Part shown: in pieces, positions 47,804 through 56,990 of the stretch
Layout: every line of letters begins with the position of its first letter
Numbering within the stretch: position 1 is the first letter of the stretch
Source: Nonomuraea angiospora
Lineage (GTDB): Bacteria; Actinomycetota; Actinomycetes; Streptosporangiales; Streptosporangiaceae
NCBI RefSeq assembly: GCF_014873145.1
Contig: NZ_JADBEK010000001.1
Coordinates: 3,162,001 to 3,226,000, forward strand
DNA length: 64,000 nt
Reading direction: 5' to 3'
Program-made: the position numbers and the translations under genes
Notes under the pieces: model-generated
The model's database searches: none
What the model was told of the DNA's origin: nothing
The model's input: only the letters and a program-made list of their open reading frames with translations

Positions 47804-48873
47804 TGCCAGCCATCCTGGCGCCCGCCGCAGCACGCACCCTGCTCGAAGGCGTCATCATCCCCGCACACCCCCTCGTCATCACCGCCGACGGCACGCTCGA
47901 CGAGCGCCGCCAGCGAGCGCTGACCCGGTACTACCTCGACGCCGGCGCGGGCGGCCTCGCCGTCGGCGTCCACACCACCCAGTTCGGCATCCGCACGGCG
48001 GGCCTGCTGGAGCCGGTGCTGCGGCTGGCCGCGGAGGAAGCCGCCACGGCCGCCGCTCGGGCGGACGGCCCGGCCCCGGTGCTGGTCGCGGGCGTGGCAG
48101 GCGGTACGGCGGAGGCCGTCCGCGAGGCCGAGATGGCCGCCTCCCTGAGCTACGACCTGGCCATGGTCATCGTGCGCGGGCTGGACCACCTGCCTGACCG
48201 CGAGCTCGTCGCCCACCTGGCCGAGATCGGTGAGGTGCTGCCGCTGTGCGGGTTCTACCTGCAGCCGGCCGTGGGCGGTCGCGTCCTCGGCGTGGACTTC
48301 TGGCGCCAGGCGGCCCAGCTCCCGGCGCTGCGTGCGGTGAAGATCGCGCCGTTCGACCGCTACCGCACGATCGACGTGGTCCGGGCGGTCTGCGAGTCCG
48401 GCCGGGCCGAGGAGATCGCCCTGTACACCGGCAACGACGACAACATCCTCGTCGACCTGCTCACCGAGTTCTCCATCGAGGTGGACGGCGAGCCGGTGGT
48501 CAAGCGCATCGTCGGCGGCCTGCTCGGCCAGACGGCGGTGTGGACCCACCGCGCCGTCGAGCTGCTGAACCGCGCCCACGAGGCGGTCAGGAGCGGGCAG
48601 GTGGACACCGAGCTGCTCACCCTCGCCGCGCGGCTCACCGACGCCAACGGCGCGGTCTTCGACGTGGCGCACGGGTTCGCGGGCTGCATCGCCGGAGTGC
48701 ACGAGGTGCTGCGCCGCCAGGGCCTGCTGGCCGAGGTACGGCTGCTCGACCCGGCCGAGGGCCTGTCGCCCGGCCAGGCCGAAGAGCTCGACCGCGTCAT
48801 CGCCGCCTACCCCGAGCTGGTGGACGACGAGTTCGTCGCCCGGCACCGCGACGCGTGGCTGAAGGCGGCGTGA
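47803..48873 (+). CDS. Dihydrodipicolinate-synthase-family aldolase
   Basis: 356-aa TIM-barrel enzyme of the DHDPS/NAL class. It begins with LEGVIIPAHPLVITADGTLDERRQRAL and GAGGLAVGVHTTQF and carries a Schiff-base lysine in LRAVKIAPFDRY. The usual catalytic tyrosine is probably within GFYLQPAVGG. Class members cleave 2-keto-3-deoxy sugar acids or N-acylneuraminate, which suits the end of a uronate-degrading pathway. Its substrate is not determinable. It overlaps the lyase gene by 4 bp (GTGA). Confidence 0.85.
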   Translation: MPAILAPAAARTLLEGVIIPAHPLVITADGTLDERRQRALTRYYLDAGAGGLAVGVHTTQFGIRTAGLLEPVLRLAAEEAATAAARADGPAPVLVAGVAGGTAEAVREAEMAASLSYDLAMVIVRGLDHLPDRELVAHLAEIGEVLPLCGFYLQPAVGGRVLGVDFWRQAAQLPALRAVKIAPFDRYRTIDVVRAVCESGRAEEIALYTGNDDNILVDLLTEFSIEVDGEPVVKRIVGGLLGQTAVWTHRAVELLNRAHEAVRSGQVDTELLTLAARLTDANGAVFDVAHGFAGCIAGVHEVLRRQGLLAEVRLLDPAEGLSPGQAEELDRVIAAYPELVDDEFVARHRDAWLKAA

Positions 48874-51800
48874 AGAAGATCACCGCCTTACTGGCGGCGC
48901 TGATCGTGGCCTCGGCGCCGCTTCAGGCGATGCCCTCCCCCGCCGCGGCCGCCGCCGACGGGCAGAACCTGGTGCCGAACCCCGGGTTCGAGACGACCAC
49001 GCCCTCAACCGAAGCCTGCCCGGCGCCCGCCTGGTGCACACCGTGGCAGAGCTCCACCTACACGATCGACACCGCGGTGGCCGCCGAGGGCGAACGCTCG
49101 ATGCGGATCGACGGCTCGCCGGCCAAGAAGATCGGCGGCTTCGTCACCGTCCCGCTCAACCAGACGACCACCCCCATCGTGCACATCTCGGCCAAGGTGA
49201 AACTGGATGCGATCACCCTGGCCGACTACACCGACTTCCCCGGCGCGGCCCGCGTCTCGCTCAGCTTCAGCTACGTCGACAGCGCGGGGAGCACCGTCTA
49301 CACAGGCTCCGGCCTGCTCGGGGGCATCCTCACCGGCAGCACGGACTGGACCACCGTGCAGGGCACCTTCAAGGTGCCGCCGCTGACCACCCGGGTCCAG
49401 ATCATCAACACCGTGCAGACCTCCACCGGCACCATGTGGGTGGACGACGTGCGGGTGACACCTGGATCGGCCTGGCTCTACCCCGAACGCGCCACCAAGA
49501 AGGCCGCGCCGGGCAGCGACGCGACGTTCCTCGTCACGGTCACCAACCGGCGGGCCGTGGCCGACACGCTGCGACTCGCGGTGGACCGCGGCACGGTGAG
49601 CCCGGCGGTGACCGCGCCGCTGAAGCCGGGCGAGTCCACCCTGGCCACGGTGACGGTTCCCGGCGCGGGCTCGGCCGTACTGACCGCCACGCCCAGTGGT
49701 GACGCGGCATCCGCGCGGCGGGCCACGCTCACGGTGGAGGAGGCCACCGCCAAAGGCGGCGAGCCTCGGGTCTACGCGACGCCCGCGGAGCTGGAAACCC
49801 TGCGCAAGCGCATTTCGGGGCAGCCGTGGGCGGCCAAGGCCTTCGACACCACCGTCAAGGCGGAGGCCGATGCCTGGCTGGGCAGGCCGCTGGACAAGAC
49901 GGTCTTCCACGGCGGCTGGAGCGGCAACTTCAAATGCCCCGGCACCAACACCATGCTGACCTTCGACTACGACAGCCCCACGAGCCACCGGTGCCCGCTC
50001 GACGGCAAGACCTACAGCGGCGAGCCGTACGACAGCGCATGGGTGGAGATCTGGCACAACAACGCCGCGCAGGGCGCCTCCGATCTGGCGCTCGCCTACC
50101 GGGTGACAGGCGGCGAGCAGTACGCGGCCAAAGCGCGCGACATCCTGCTCTACTACGCCGATCGGTTCCTGGCGGTGCCGCTCAACCCGCTCTACGGGCG
50201 CATCCATTACCAGTCGCTGGACGAGGCGGTCGCGGCCATCGGGCTGATCGACGCCTACGACCTGATCCGCGACGGCCTCACCGAGGCCGAGCGGGTGAAC
50301 ATCGAGGGCAACCTGCTGCGCCCGCTGGCCGAGCTGCTGATCTCCAGCCCGATGGCGACCTCCAACTTCCAGGCGTGGACGGCCGCGGCGGTGCACGGGG
50401 CCGGCGCGGCGATCGACGACGCCGGACTGCGCGATACCGCGCTGAAGGACACCGAGTTCCTGCTGGACAAGGCGATCGTGAGCGACGGCTGGTGGTGGGA
50501 GGGCTCGGCCAGCTACCACCTGTACGCGCTCCAGGCGCTCACCCAGGTCGCCATCTCGGCGCGGGAGAAGGACTACCCGCACGATCCGCGCTTCAAGTCG
50601 ATGTACACCACGCTGCTGCCGTACCTGTACCCGGACCAGACCGTACCCGCGGCCGGTGACGGCGGCACCTGGGGACGGAGGTTCGGCCCCAACTTCACGA
50701 TGTTCGCCGAATGGGCCTATGCCACCTACGCCGACCCGGACTTCGCCGCCGGGCTCGGGCTGGCCTACCACAATCTCGGCCAGCCGCGGGGCGACCGGTG
50801 GGCGCTGCGGTACGGCGCCGACGAGATCCCGAAGAGCTCGGGGGTACGGCAGCGCAGCACGACCTTCCGCGGCCTGGGCGAGACCGTGCTGCGCGGCGGC
50901 GAGCCGGCCAACCTCATCCCCAACGGGGACTTCACGGAGGCGGCGCTGGAGGATGCGGGCAAGCCGGCCTCCTGGGCGCTGACCGGGACCTGGAAGAAGG
51001 GCGCCGTGACGGGCCGGGCGACCCAGACCTTCCCGGTGGACGGCACTCGCCTGTCACACCTGCGGCTGTCGGTCCTGGGCCGTGGAGCGGTCACGCTGAC
51101 CTTCCTCGACGGCAAGGGCAGGAAGATCAGCGCGACCGAAGGGGAGACGGAGCTCCAGGTGCCGGTCAAGGCGCGTGCCGTACGGCTGGCCATCGACGGC
51201 GGCTTCGAGCGGCTCGACCTGTGGCCGGCCGACCTGGCCCGGGACGGCGGCTTCGAGGACGGCGGCAAGGCCTGGGCCCGCGAGGGCCGCACGGCGATCT
51301 CGCCGCTCGCCTACCGCGGCGGCTCGGCGGCGACGGCCAGGCAAGGGCGCTGGAGCAGCGACATCCCGGTCACCGGCGGCCTCGTCGGCACCGTCGAGCT
51401 GACGGCACGCGTCCAGGGGACCGGCCGGATCGAGCTGTCGTTCGTGAACAAGGACGGCACGACCACCGAGCCCGTCTCCACGGCCTTCCTGGGCACCTGG
51501 AAGGCGGTCGCGGCGCGCGGCGCGGTTCCGCGTGAGGCGGTCGCGGCACGGGTGGCGCTCGTCTCGGACAGGGGCGTGGGCTTCTTCGACGACGTCGCCC
51601 TGCTGTACGGCTCGGCGGTGGACCCCTTCCAGGCCGACGCGATCCGGATGGACCACGGCATCCCGGGCGGCAGCCATGGTCACGCCGACAAGCTCCACAT
51701 CGACGTGACCGGCGGCGGGCTGCAGTCGACCGACCTCGGGATGGTCTACGGCTCCGACAACGCCGACCTGACCAACAACTGGTACCGCGAGACCGTCTCG

Positions 51801-52736
51801 CACAACACGGTCGTCGTGGACGGGCGGAGCCAGGACCGGGCCATGCGCGGCTCGCTGAACTTCTTCGGCACCACACCCGGGCTGCGGGTGGCCGACGCCG
51901 GGGCCAAGGACGGGGACGTGGCCATCCGCCGTGCGGACCTGATGACCGACCGTTACACGCTCGACGTGTTCGACGCCTCGGGAAGCACCGCGCACCGCTA
52001 CGACCAGTCGTGGCACGGGCAGGGAACGCTGGAGGTCGGCGGGCCCGCCATGACGCCGCCGCCCTGCGGCGACTGCGTGCTGGACCCGGCCGACACCGAC
52101 TTCGGCTACCACCGGCTCAAGCGGGTCGCCGAGGGCACCGCGGCGGACGGGCGGTGGAAGGCGCAGTGGACCTCCGACACGGGGGTGCTCTCGCTGCGGT
52201 CGCTGGAGCCGGTCTCGACCGGAGTCCTGCACACCAGCGGGCCGGGCGAGGCCACCACCGGCCGGCCCATTCCGTTCCTGCTGGCCAGGCGGGAGGGGGC
52301 GGCGAAGACGCGGTTCACCACGCTGATCGAGACCCGCTCGCCGGCTGACCGGCCGGCCGTGAGCGACGGCCGGCGGATCGCCGACGGGCACGTCCAGGTC
52401 GACCTGGCCGACGGTGTCCGCGACGACGTGCTCTTCGACTCCGGCTACGCGCTGCTCAGACGGGCCGCGAACGGTTCACCGGTCAGTGTGGACCTGATGC
52501 GCCGCGCCGCGGTCTCCGTGGACGGCGTCGACTGGGTCAAGGTCTCGCGGCCGATCGAGCGGGCGTCGGTGGCCTACGCCGGGTCCGAGCTGCGGCTGAC
52601 GGTGCCGCGCGGAGAGCCCGGACGGTATGAGATTTCGGTTCACGCGCCGGGCGTACGCGATGTCACCCTCAACACGCGCTCCGTTGAATTCGCCCGGTCC
52701 GGTGACATGATCACCGTCGCCGTCACCGTCTCCTAG
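48870..52736 (+). CDS. Secreted multi-domain heparinase II/III-like polysaccharide lyase
   Basis: 1288 aa. Signal peptide (residues 1-30, ending AAAAADGQ). A CBM4/9-like beta-sandwich at about 33-190 (NLVPNPGFE...TMWVDDVRVTPG). A linker, then an (alpha/alpha) toroid from about 298 (PRVYATPAELETLRKRI, SNFQAWTAAAVHGAGAAI, WWWEGSASYHLYALQALTQ). A second carbohydrate-binding-like segment at about 680-910 (NLIPNGDFTEAA). The heparinase C-terminal sandwich from about 920 has SHGHADKLHIDV and WYRETVSHNTVVVDGRSQ, where catalytic His/Tyr residues lie. It cleaves uronate-containing polysaccharide by beta-elimination outside the cell. Unusually it is translationally coupled to cytosolic catabolic genes. 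Confidence 0.88.
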   Translation: MKKITALLAALIVASAPLQAMPSPAAAAADGQNLVPNPGFETTTPSTEACPAPAWCTPWQSSTYTIDTAVAAEGERSMRIDGSPAKKIGGFVTVPLNQTTTPIVHISAKVKLDAITLADYTDFPGAARVSLSFSYVDSAGSTVYTGSGLLGGILTGSTDWTTVQGTFKVPPLTTRVQIINTVQTSTGTMWVDDVRVTPGSAWLYPERATKKAAPGSDATFLVTVTNRRAVADTLRLAVDRGTVSPAVTAPLKPGESTLATVTVPGAGSAVLTATPSGDAASARRATLTVEEATAKGGEPRVYATPAELETLRKRISGQPWAAKAFDTTVKAEADAWLGRPLDKTVFHGGWSGNFKCPGTNTMLTFDYDSPTSHRCPLDGKTYSGEPYDSAWVEIWHNNAAQGASDLALAYRVTGGEQYAAKARDILLYYADRFLAVPLNPLYGRIHYQSLDEAVAAIGLIDAYDLIRDGLTEAERVNIEGNLLRPLAELLISSPMATSNFQAWTAAAVHGAGAAIDDAGLRDTALKDTEFLLDKAIVSDGWWWEGSASYHLYALQALTQVAISAREKDYPHDPRFKSMYTTLLPYLYPDQTVPAAGDGGTWGRRFGPNFTMFAEWAYATYADPDFAAGLGLAYHNLGQPRGDRWALRYGADEIPKSSGVRQRSTTFRGLGETVLRGGEPANLIPNGDFTEAALEDAGKPASWALTGTWKKGAVTGRATQTFPVDGTRLSHLRLSVLGRGAVTLTFLDGKGRKISATEGETELQVPVKARAVRLAIDGGFERLDLWPADLARDGGFEDGGKAWAREGRTAISPLAYRGGSAATARQGRWSSDIPVTGGLVGTVELTARVQGTGRIELSFVNKDGTTTEPVSTAFLGTWKAVAARGAVPREAVAARVALVSDRGVGFFDDVALLYGSAVDPFQADAIRMDHGIPGGSHGHADKLHIDVTGGGLQSTDLGMVYGSDNADLTNNWYRETVSHNTVVVDGRSQDRAMRGSLNFFGTTPGLRVADAGAKDGDVAIRRADLMTDRYTLDVFDASGSTAHRYDQSWHGQGTLEVGGPAMTPPPCGDCVLDPADTDFGYHRLKRVAEGTAADGRWKAQWTSDTGVLSLRSLEPVSTGVLHTSGPGEATTGRPIPFLLARREGAAKTRFTTLIETRSPADRPAVSDGRRIADGHVQVDLADGVRDDVLFDSGYALLRRAANGSPVSVDLMRRAAVSVDGVDWVKVSRPIERASVAYAGSELRLTVPRGEPGRYEISVHAPGVRDVTLNTRSVEFARSGDMITVAVTVS

Positions 52737-52745
52737 GAGCTCGCC

Positions 52746-53348
52746 ATGGCAGCGCACCTGCGGCCCTACCATCCTGCCGACCTGGCCGGGATCTACCGGG
52801 TGTGCCTGCTCGTCGACGGGGCGGGCCGGGCGGAGGCACCCCGCTTCCACGCCCCCGACCTGCCCGGTCACCTCTACGCGGGGCCGTACGCGGTCGCCGA
52901 TCCCGGCCTGGCCTTCGTCGTCGCCGACGAGCACGGGATCGGCGGCTACATCGTCGCCACCGCGTGCACCGAGGAGTTCCTCGGGTGGGCCCGCGAGCAC
53001 TGGTGGCCGGTGCTGCGCGAGCAGTACCCCCGCCATCGCGACCCCGGCGACGGCACCCTCGACCACCGGTACGTCGATGTGATCCACGACTACCCGGACG
53101 CGCCCCGGCCCTGGTTCGCCAGCCACCCGGCCCAGGCGCACATCAAGCTCACCGCGCGGCTGCAGGGCAGCGGCTGGGGCCACCGCCTCATGTCAGCCCT
53201 GATCGCGTCGTTGCGGGAACGGCAGGTGCCCGGCCTGCACCTCGGCGTCGCCGAGACCAACGGCCGGGCCCTGGCCTTCTACGCCGCGCTCGGCTTCACC
53301 GAAGCCGAGCGTCACCCCTGGGGACGCACGCTCGTCCTCGATCTCTGA
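52746..53348 (+). CDS. GNAT acetyltransferase resembling the O-GlcNAcase HAT-like domain
   Basis: 200-aa single GNAT domain. It begins LRPYHPADLAGIYRVCLLVDGAG and has the long insert YPRHRDPGDGTLDHRYVDVIHDYP. The acetyl-CoA region HIKLTARLQGSGWGHRLMSAL precedes LGVAETNGRALAFYAALGF. The insert and the PWFASHPAQAHIKL segment resemble actinomycete acetyltransferases related to the C-terminal domain of human O-GlcNAcase; this rests on memory of the family. Placement between two secreted lyases and beside GH20 suggests acetylation of an amino-sugar product. No signal peptide, so cytosolic. Confidence 0.8.
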   Translation: MAAHLRPYHPADLAGIYRVCLLVDGAGRAEAPRFHAPDLPGHLYAGPYAVADPGLAFVVADEHGIGGYIVATACTEEFLGWAREHWWPVLREQYPRHRDPGDGTLDHRYVDVIHDYPDAPRPWFASHPAQAHIKLTARLQGSGWGHRLMSALIASLRERQVPGLHLGVAETNGRALAFYAALGFTEAERHPWGRTLVLDL

Positions 53349-53362
53349 ACAGGAGCCAGCTC

Positions 53363-54610
53363 ATGAGAGGAAAAGTCCTCACCGCACTCGTCTCCTTATT
53401 CGCCCTCGTCCCCGGCACCGCCCTGGCCGCACCCCGCGTCAACACCTTCGAACGGCCCGAGCGGGGCAGCGCCTACACCCTGAGCCAGTGGGCGGCCGAC
53501 GGGTGGAGCGCCCCCTGGCAGGAGGGCATGGACACCCGTACCTGGATCGACGGTTACAACTTCAACCACTCGGGCGGCAAGTCGCTGCGCGTCTTCTACC
53601 CCAAGGGCAAGATCGGACCGGCCGACTCCGGCGCCCAGGCGCCGCTCGCGCTGAGCCCGGCCCGCGAGTACTACCTGTCCTACTGGGCGCGCTACAGCAG
53701 CGACTTCAGCTGGGGCACCACGGAGTTCGCCGGGAAACTGGGACTCGGCCTGGCGGGCGGCAAGGCGTGCTCGGGAGGCCAGGTCTGCGACGGCTACAAC
53801 GGCTTCAGCTCGCGTATGATCTGGCGGCGCGACAACGGCCAAGCGGCGATTTACTACTACCACATGGGTCACGCCGGGCAGTACGGCGACTACGCCGTGC
53901 TCAAACGCAACGGCGCCGACATCCTCTATCCGCGCGGGGAATGGTTCAACATCGTCCAGCGCCTCAAGGTCAACACCGTCACCAACGGTAACGCCAACCC
54001 CGACGGCGAGATCGAGATCTTCTACAACGGCGTCTCCGCCGCCACCGTCACCGGGCTGCGCTTCGTGCGCAACGGCGACCTGATCGACAGGGCCTACTTC
54101 TCCTCCTTCTTCGGCGGGGCGGACACCACTTTCGCACCTGCCAACGACTCCTGGATCTGGTACGACGACCTCAAGGTGTCGACCAACCGGGCCGACATCT
54201 GCGAGCTGGCGCCCGGCGGCTGCCACACCCGGACCTTCCAGGCCGAGAGCTACAGCGCGATGAAGGGCGTGATCACCGAGCCCACGCCCGACACGGGTGG
54301 CGGGCAGCACGTCGGCTCCTTCGACAGCACCGACTGGATCGCCTTCGGCGGGGTCACCATCCCGTCGGCCGGTCGTTACCTGGTGGAGTACCGCGTCGCG
54401 TCGCCGCACGACGGCGGGGTGATCTCGCTGGACATCAACGAAGGCGCCACGCCGCTCGGAAACGTCGACTTGCCGAACACCGGGAGCTGGTCGAGCTACC
54501 GGACGATCTCCCGTGAAGTCGACCTACCCGCCGGGACACACCAGTTCGGCGTCTACGCGGCGACGGGCGGCTTCAACCTCAACTGGTGGAAGATCACCCG
54601 GCTCTACTGA
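53363..54610 (+). CDS. Secreted PL14-like polysaccharide lyase with CBM6
   Basis: 415 aa. Signal peptide ending ALAAPRV. A beta-jelly-roll lyase domain (about 22-275) has REYYLSYWARYSSDFSWG, WFNIVQRLKVNTV and DRAYFSSFFGG followed by DSWIWYDDLKVS, resembling alginate/glucuronan lyases of family 14. C-terminal CBM6 (about 288-415) has FQAESYSAMKGV, STDWIAFGGVTIPSAGRY and FNLNWWKITRLY. CAGGAG precedes ATG 53363. Together with the heparinase-like enzyme it would depolymerise an acidic polysaccharide. Confidence 0.85.
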   Translation: MRGKVLTALVSLFALVPGTALAAPRVNTFERPERGSAYTLSQWAADGWSAPWQEGMDTRTWIDGYNFNHSGGKSLRVFYPKGKIGPADSGAQAPLALSPAREYYLSYWARYSSDFSWGTTEFAGKLGLGLAGGKACSGGQVCDGYNGFSSRMIWRRDNGQAAIYYYHMGHAGQYGDYAVLKRNGADILYPRGEWFNIVQRLKVNTVTNGNANPDGEIEIFYNGVSAATVTGLRFVRNGDLIDRAYFSSFFGGADTTFAPANDSWIWYDDLKVSTNRADICELAPGGCHTRTFQAESYSAMKGVITEPTPDTGGGQHVGSFDSTDWIAFGGVTIPSAGRYLVEYRVASPHDGGVISLDINEGATPLGNVDLPNTGSWSSYRTISREVDLPAGTHQFGVYAATGGFNLNWWKITRLY

Positions 54611-54629
54611 ACCGCCACGAGGTGGCACT

Positions 54630-54661
54630 CGAACAGGCCGTGATGGTGCGCGGCCTGTTCG
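54630..54661 (+). terminator. Hairpin between the PL14-like and GH20 genes
   Basis: Perfect 11-bp stem CGAACAGGCCG / CGGCCTGTTCG, 10-nt loop, 20 nt past the lyase stop and 84 nt before the GH20 start. No U-tract. It probably ends the main operon or attenuates into GH20. Confidence 0.6.
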
Positions 54662-54744
54662 GGGCCGCAACACGCCCTGCCGGGGAGGCCGGCGTCGTCC
54701 GCGCACTGCCGTCGATCCCTTCCGAGACCTGTGAGGAAAGCCGC

Positions 54745-56355
54745 ATGAGCCTCGTCCCCTTGCCCGCCGCCGTGATCCCGGCCTATGGAGTCTTCGCCCT
54801 CACCGCGGAAACCGGCCTGACCGCGCCGGACGCCCTGCATGGAGTCCTGGCATGGTTACAGGGAACCCTGCGCGCGGGGACCCGGCTACCCCTGCGCGAG
54901 TCGGCGTCCGGATCGATCCGGCTGGAACTCGCCCCGGATCTCGCCCCCGAGTCCTACCGTCTGCGGGTCACCCCCGACCACGTGCGCATCGAGGGCGGCG
55001 ACCCCGCAGGCGTGTTCTACGGCTGCCAGACGCTGCTGCAGCTGCTCCCGCCCGCCGTACACCGACGGTCATGCACAGCCCCCGGCACGGAGTGGGTCAT
55101 CGGCGCGACCACCATCACCGACGCGCCGCGCTTTCCGTGGCGCGGAGTCCTGCTCGACGTCGCACGGCACTTCATGCCGGTGCACGACGTGCTCAGGTTC
55201 ATCGACCAGATGGCGGCGCACCGGCTCAACCGGCTCCACCTCCACCTCACCGACGACCAGGGCTGGCGTCTGGAGATCCGGCGTTACCCCCGTCTGACCT
55301 CGGTGGGAGGGTGGCGTACGGAGACCCAGATCGGTTCCGGGCCGGACGCGGGGACCGATGGCCGGCCGCACGGCGGCTATTACACCCATGACGACATCCG
55401 CGAGATCGTCGCCTATGCCGCCGGACGGTTCGTCACGGTGGTGCCGGAGATCGAGATGCCCGGCCATGTCCGCGCCGCCCTGGCCGCCTACCCCGAACTC
55501 GGCGCCGGGGCCGAGCGGCTGCCGGTGTGGACCCGCTGGGGCATCGACGATCACGTGCTCAACGCCGAGGAGCACACCGTCAGGTTCTTCTGCGACGTGT
55601 TCGACGAGGTGATCGAGCTGTTCCCGTCGCCGTATGTCTGCGTGGGCGGCGACGAGGCCCCGAAGACCCGCCTGCGTCACGATCCGGCCTCGCGGGCCAG
55701 AGCCGCCGAACTCGGGCTCGACAGCGTGGACCGGTTGCCGGGATGGTTCCTGGGGCGCATCGGCCGTCACCTGGCCGGGCGCGGCCGCCGCCTGCTCGGC
55801 TGGGACGACCTGCTCGAAGGCGACCTGCCGGTCGATGCGACGCTCCTGTCCTGGCGCGGCATGTCCGGCGCCGTCGTCGCGGCCCGCCGGGGGCACGATG
55901 TGATCAGCTGCCCCGACAACTACGCCTACCTCGACTACCGGCAGTCGGACCTGGACACGGAGCCGATACCGCAGTCCGTCGTCCTGGACCTCGACCGCGT
56001 CTACGCCTTCGAGCCCGTGCCCGCGGAGCTCTCTCCCGAGGAAGCCAGGCATGTGATCGGAGGCCAGGCCAACATCTGGACGGAGTACATGGACTCCCGA
56101 CGTGTGGTCGACTATTTCGCCTTTCCCCGCCTGGCGGCGATCGCGGAAGTCCTGTGGACTCCGGCCCCTCTGCGTGACCTGCCCGGTTTCCGCGGGCGCA
56201 TGGAAACCCACCTGCTGCGCCTGGAGGCCATGGGAATCGAGTTCCGCCGGCCGCAGGGCCCGAAACCGTGGCAGCAGCGGCCCGGGATCGCCGGACGCCC
56301 CAGGACCGAGGAGGAACGCGACGCCCACATCGCCCGCATCACCGGCCGGTCATAG
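54745..56355 (+). CDS. GH20 beta-N-acetylhexosaminidase
   Basis: 536-aa glycosidase that removes terminal beta-GlcNAc or beta-GalNAc by substrate-assisted catalysis. N-terminal GH20b-like domain (residues 1-125) and a TIM barrel from FPWRGVLLDVARHFMPVHDV, with HLHLTDDQGWRLEI, VPEIEMPGH and the catalytic pair Asp303-Glu304 in VGGDEAPK. GGQANIWTEY near the end holds the substrate tryptophan and tyrosine. No signal peptide is seen, so it should act on imported oligosaccharides. GAGGAAAG precedes ATG 54745. Confidence 0.93.
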   Translation: MSLVPLPAAVIPAYGVFALTAETGLTAPDALHGVLAWLQGTLRAGTRLPLRESASGSIRLELAPDLAPESYRLRVTPDHVRIEGGDPAGVFYGCQTLLQLLPPAVHRRSCTAPGTEWVIGATTITDAPRFPWRGVLLDVARHFMPVHDVLRFIDQMAAHRLNRLHLHLTDDQGWRLEIRRYPRLTSVGGWRTETQIGSGPDAGTDGRPHGGYYTHDDIREIVAYAAGRFVTVVPEIEMPGHVRAALAAYPELGAGAERLPVWTRWGIDDHVLNAEEHTVRFFCDVFDEVIELFPSPYVCVGGDEAPKTRLRHDPASRARAAELGLDSVDRLPGWFLGRIGRHLAGRGRRLLGWDDLLEGDLPVDATLLSWRGMSGAVVAARRGHDVISCPDNYAYLDYRQSDLDTEPIPQSVVLDLDRVYAFEPVPAELSPEEARHVIGGQANIWTEYMDSRRVVDYFAFPRLAAIAEVLWTPAPLRDLPGFRGRMETHLLRLEAMGIEFRRPQGPKPWQQRPGIAGRPRTEEERDAHIARITGRS

Positions 56356-56439
56356 GCGTTGACGCTGCTTGATCCTGGCGATCCCTGGCCGCGCGCCGGG
56401 CCGCGCCGATGGCCTCCGCCGATGGCCTCGGCGGGCACC

Positions 56440-56720
56440 GATCGGGCCGGGCGGGTGAGGACGCGGCGGACGGTATCCGCGGGCACCTTGGGCTCGCGGT
56501 CCTCGGTGAGCAGCCCGTTCGGCTCCTGCTCGGTGTCCGTCAGCCGGGTCCAGCAGAGGCCGGCCGGCTCCGGGTTGTCCAGTACCGCGTCCACGAGCTG
56601 CCGGAACCTCTCGGCCGGTTCCTCGGTGGAGCCGACGGTGGCGTACCCGTGCCAGGGCTCGTCCCGCGCCGGGCGGAGGCTGGTCCCGCCGCTCGCGGAC
56701 AGCACCACCGGCCGGCGATA
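56440..56720 (-). pseudogene. C-terminal remnant of a glycoside hydrolase family 2 gene
   Basis: The reverse-strand frame reads RRPVVLSASGGTSLRP, EPWHGYATVGSTEEPAERFR and GLCWTRLTDTEQEPNGLLTE followed by DREPKVPADTVRRVL. This is the end of GH2 enzymes (PVV-x-EFGG; AGFCYTQLTDVEQEVNGLLT-DR-PK). The catalytic EFGG glutamate is replaced (SASGG) and everything upstream is missing. An ATG at 56786 opens the same frame right beside operator 1, and the frame runs past the homology to 56112. It is a decayed former member of this locus. Confidence 0.75.
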
Positions 56721-56784
56721 CGGTTCCCATGGGGGCTCCGGTCCGTCTTCATGCGATGCCGACCGGCCTCGATCGAGGCTCCGC

Positions 56785-56800
56785 ATGTTTGCGCAAACTT
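56785..56800. promoter_or_regulatory. LacI-type operator 1
   Basis: ATGTTTGCGCAAACTT contains the perfect 12-bp palindrome GTTTGCGCAAAC and differs by one base from the symmetric consensus ATGTTTGCGCAAACAT. It adjoins the ATG of the GH2 remnant frame. Confidence 0.8.
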
Positions 56801-56904
56801 AAGCTCGGCACCTGTCATCGTCGAGACCGCTGTTGTGAGGTTCGGAGAGGTTGCGCTCCACCTCGATATATCCGCATGTCCAGCCACTCTAAGAGAATGC
56901 AACG

Positions 56905-56920
56905 ATGTTTGCGGAAACAT
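56905..56920. promoter_or_regulatory. LacI-type operator 2 (lacI-like promoter)
   Basis: ATGTTTGCGGAAACAT, one mismatch from the consensus, lies 71 bp upstream of the LacI-family start; autoregulation is expected. It is 120 bp from operator 1, a spacing that would permit looping by a tetramer. Confidence 0.8.
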
Positions 56921-56990
56921 CAACCATGGCTATCACCCTCCAGAGATGCCGCTGTACTCTGTCGGCGACGACGAAGGGAGACGACCCGGC

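Larger units (their letters stand above)
56356..56990. other. Intergenic region with GH2 remnant and two operators
   Basis: 635 bp after GH20. It holds a reverse-strand remnant of a GH2 gene (about 56440-56720), operator 1 (56785-56800), operator 2 (56905-56920) and the promoter of the LacI gene. No intact gene is present. Confidence 0.7.
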
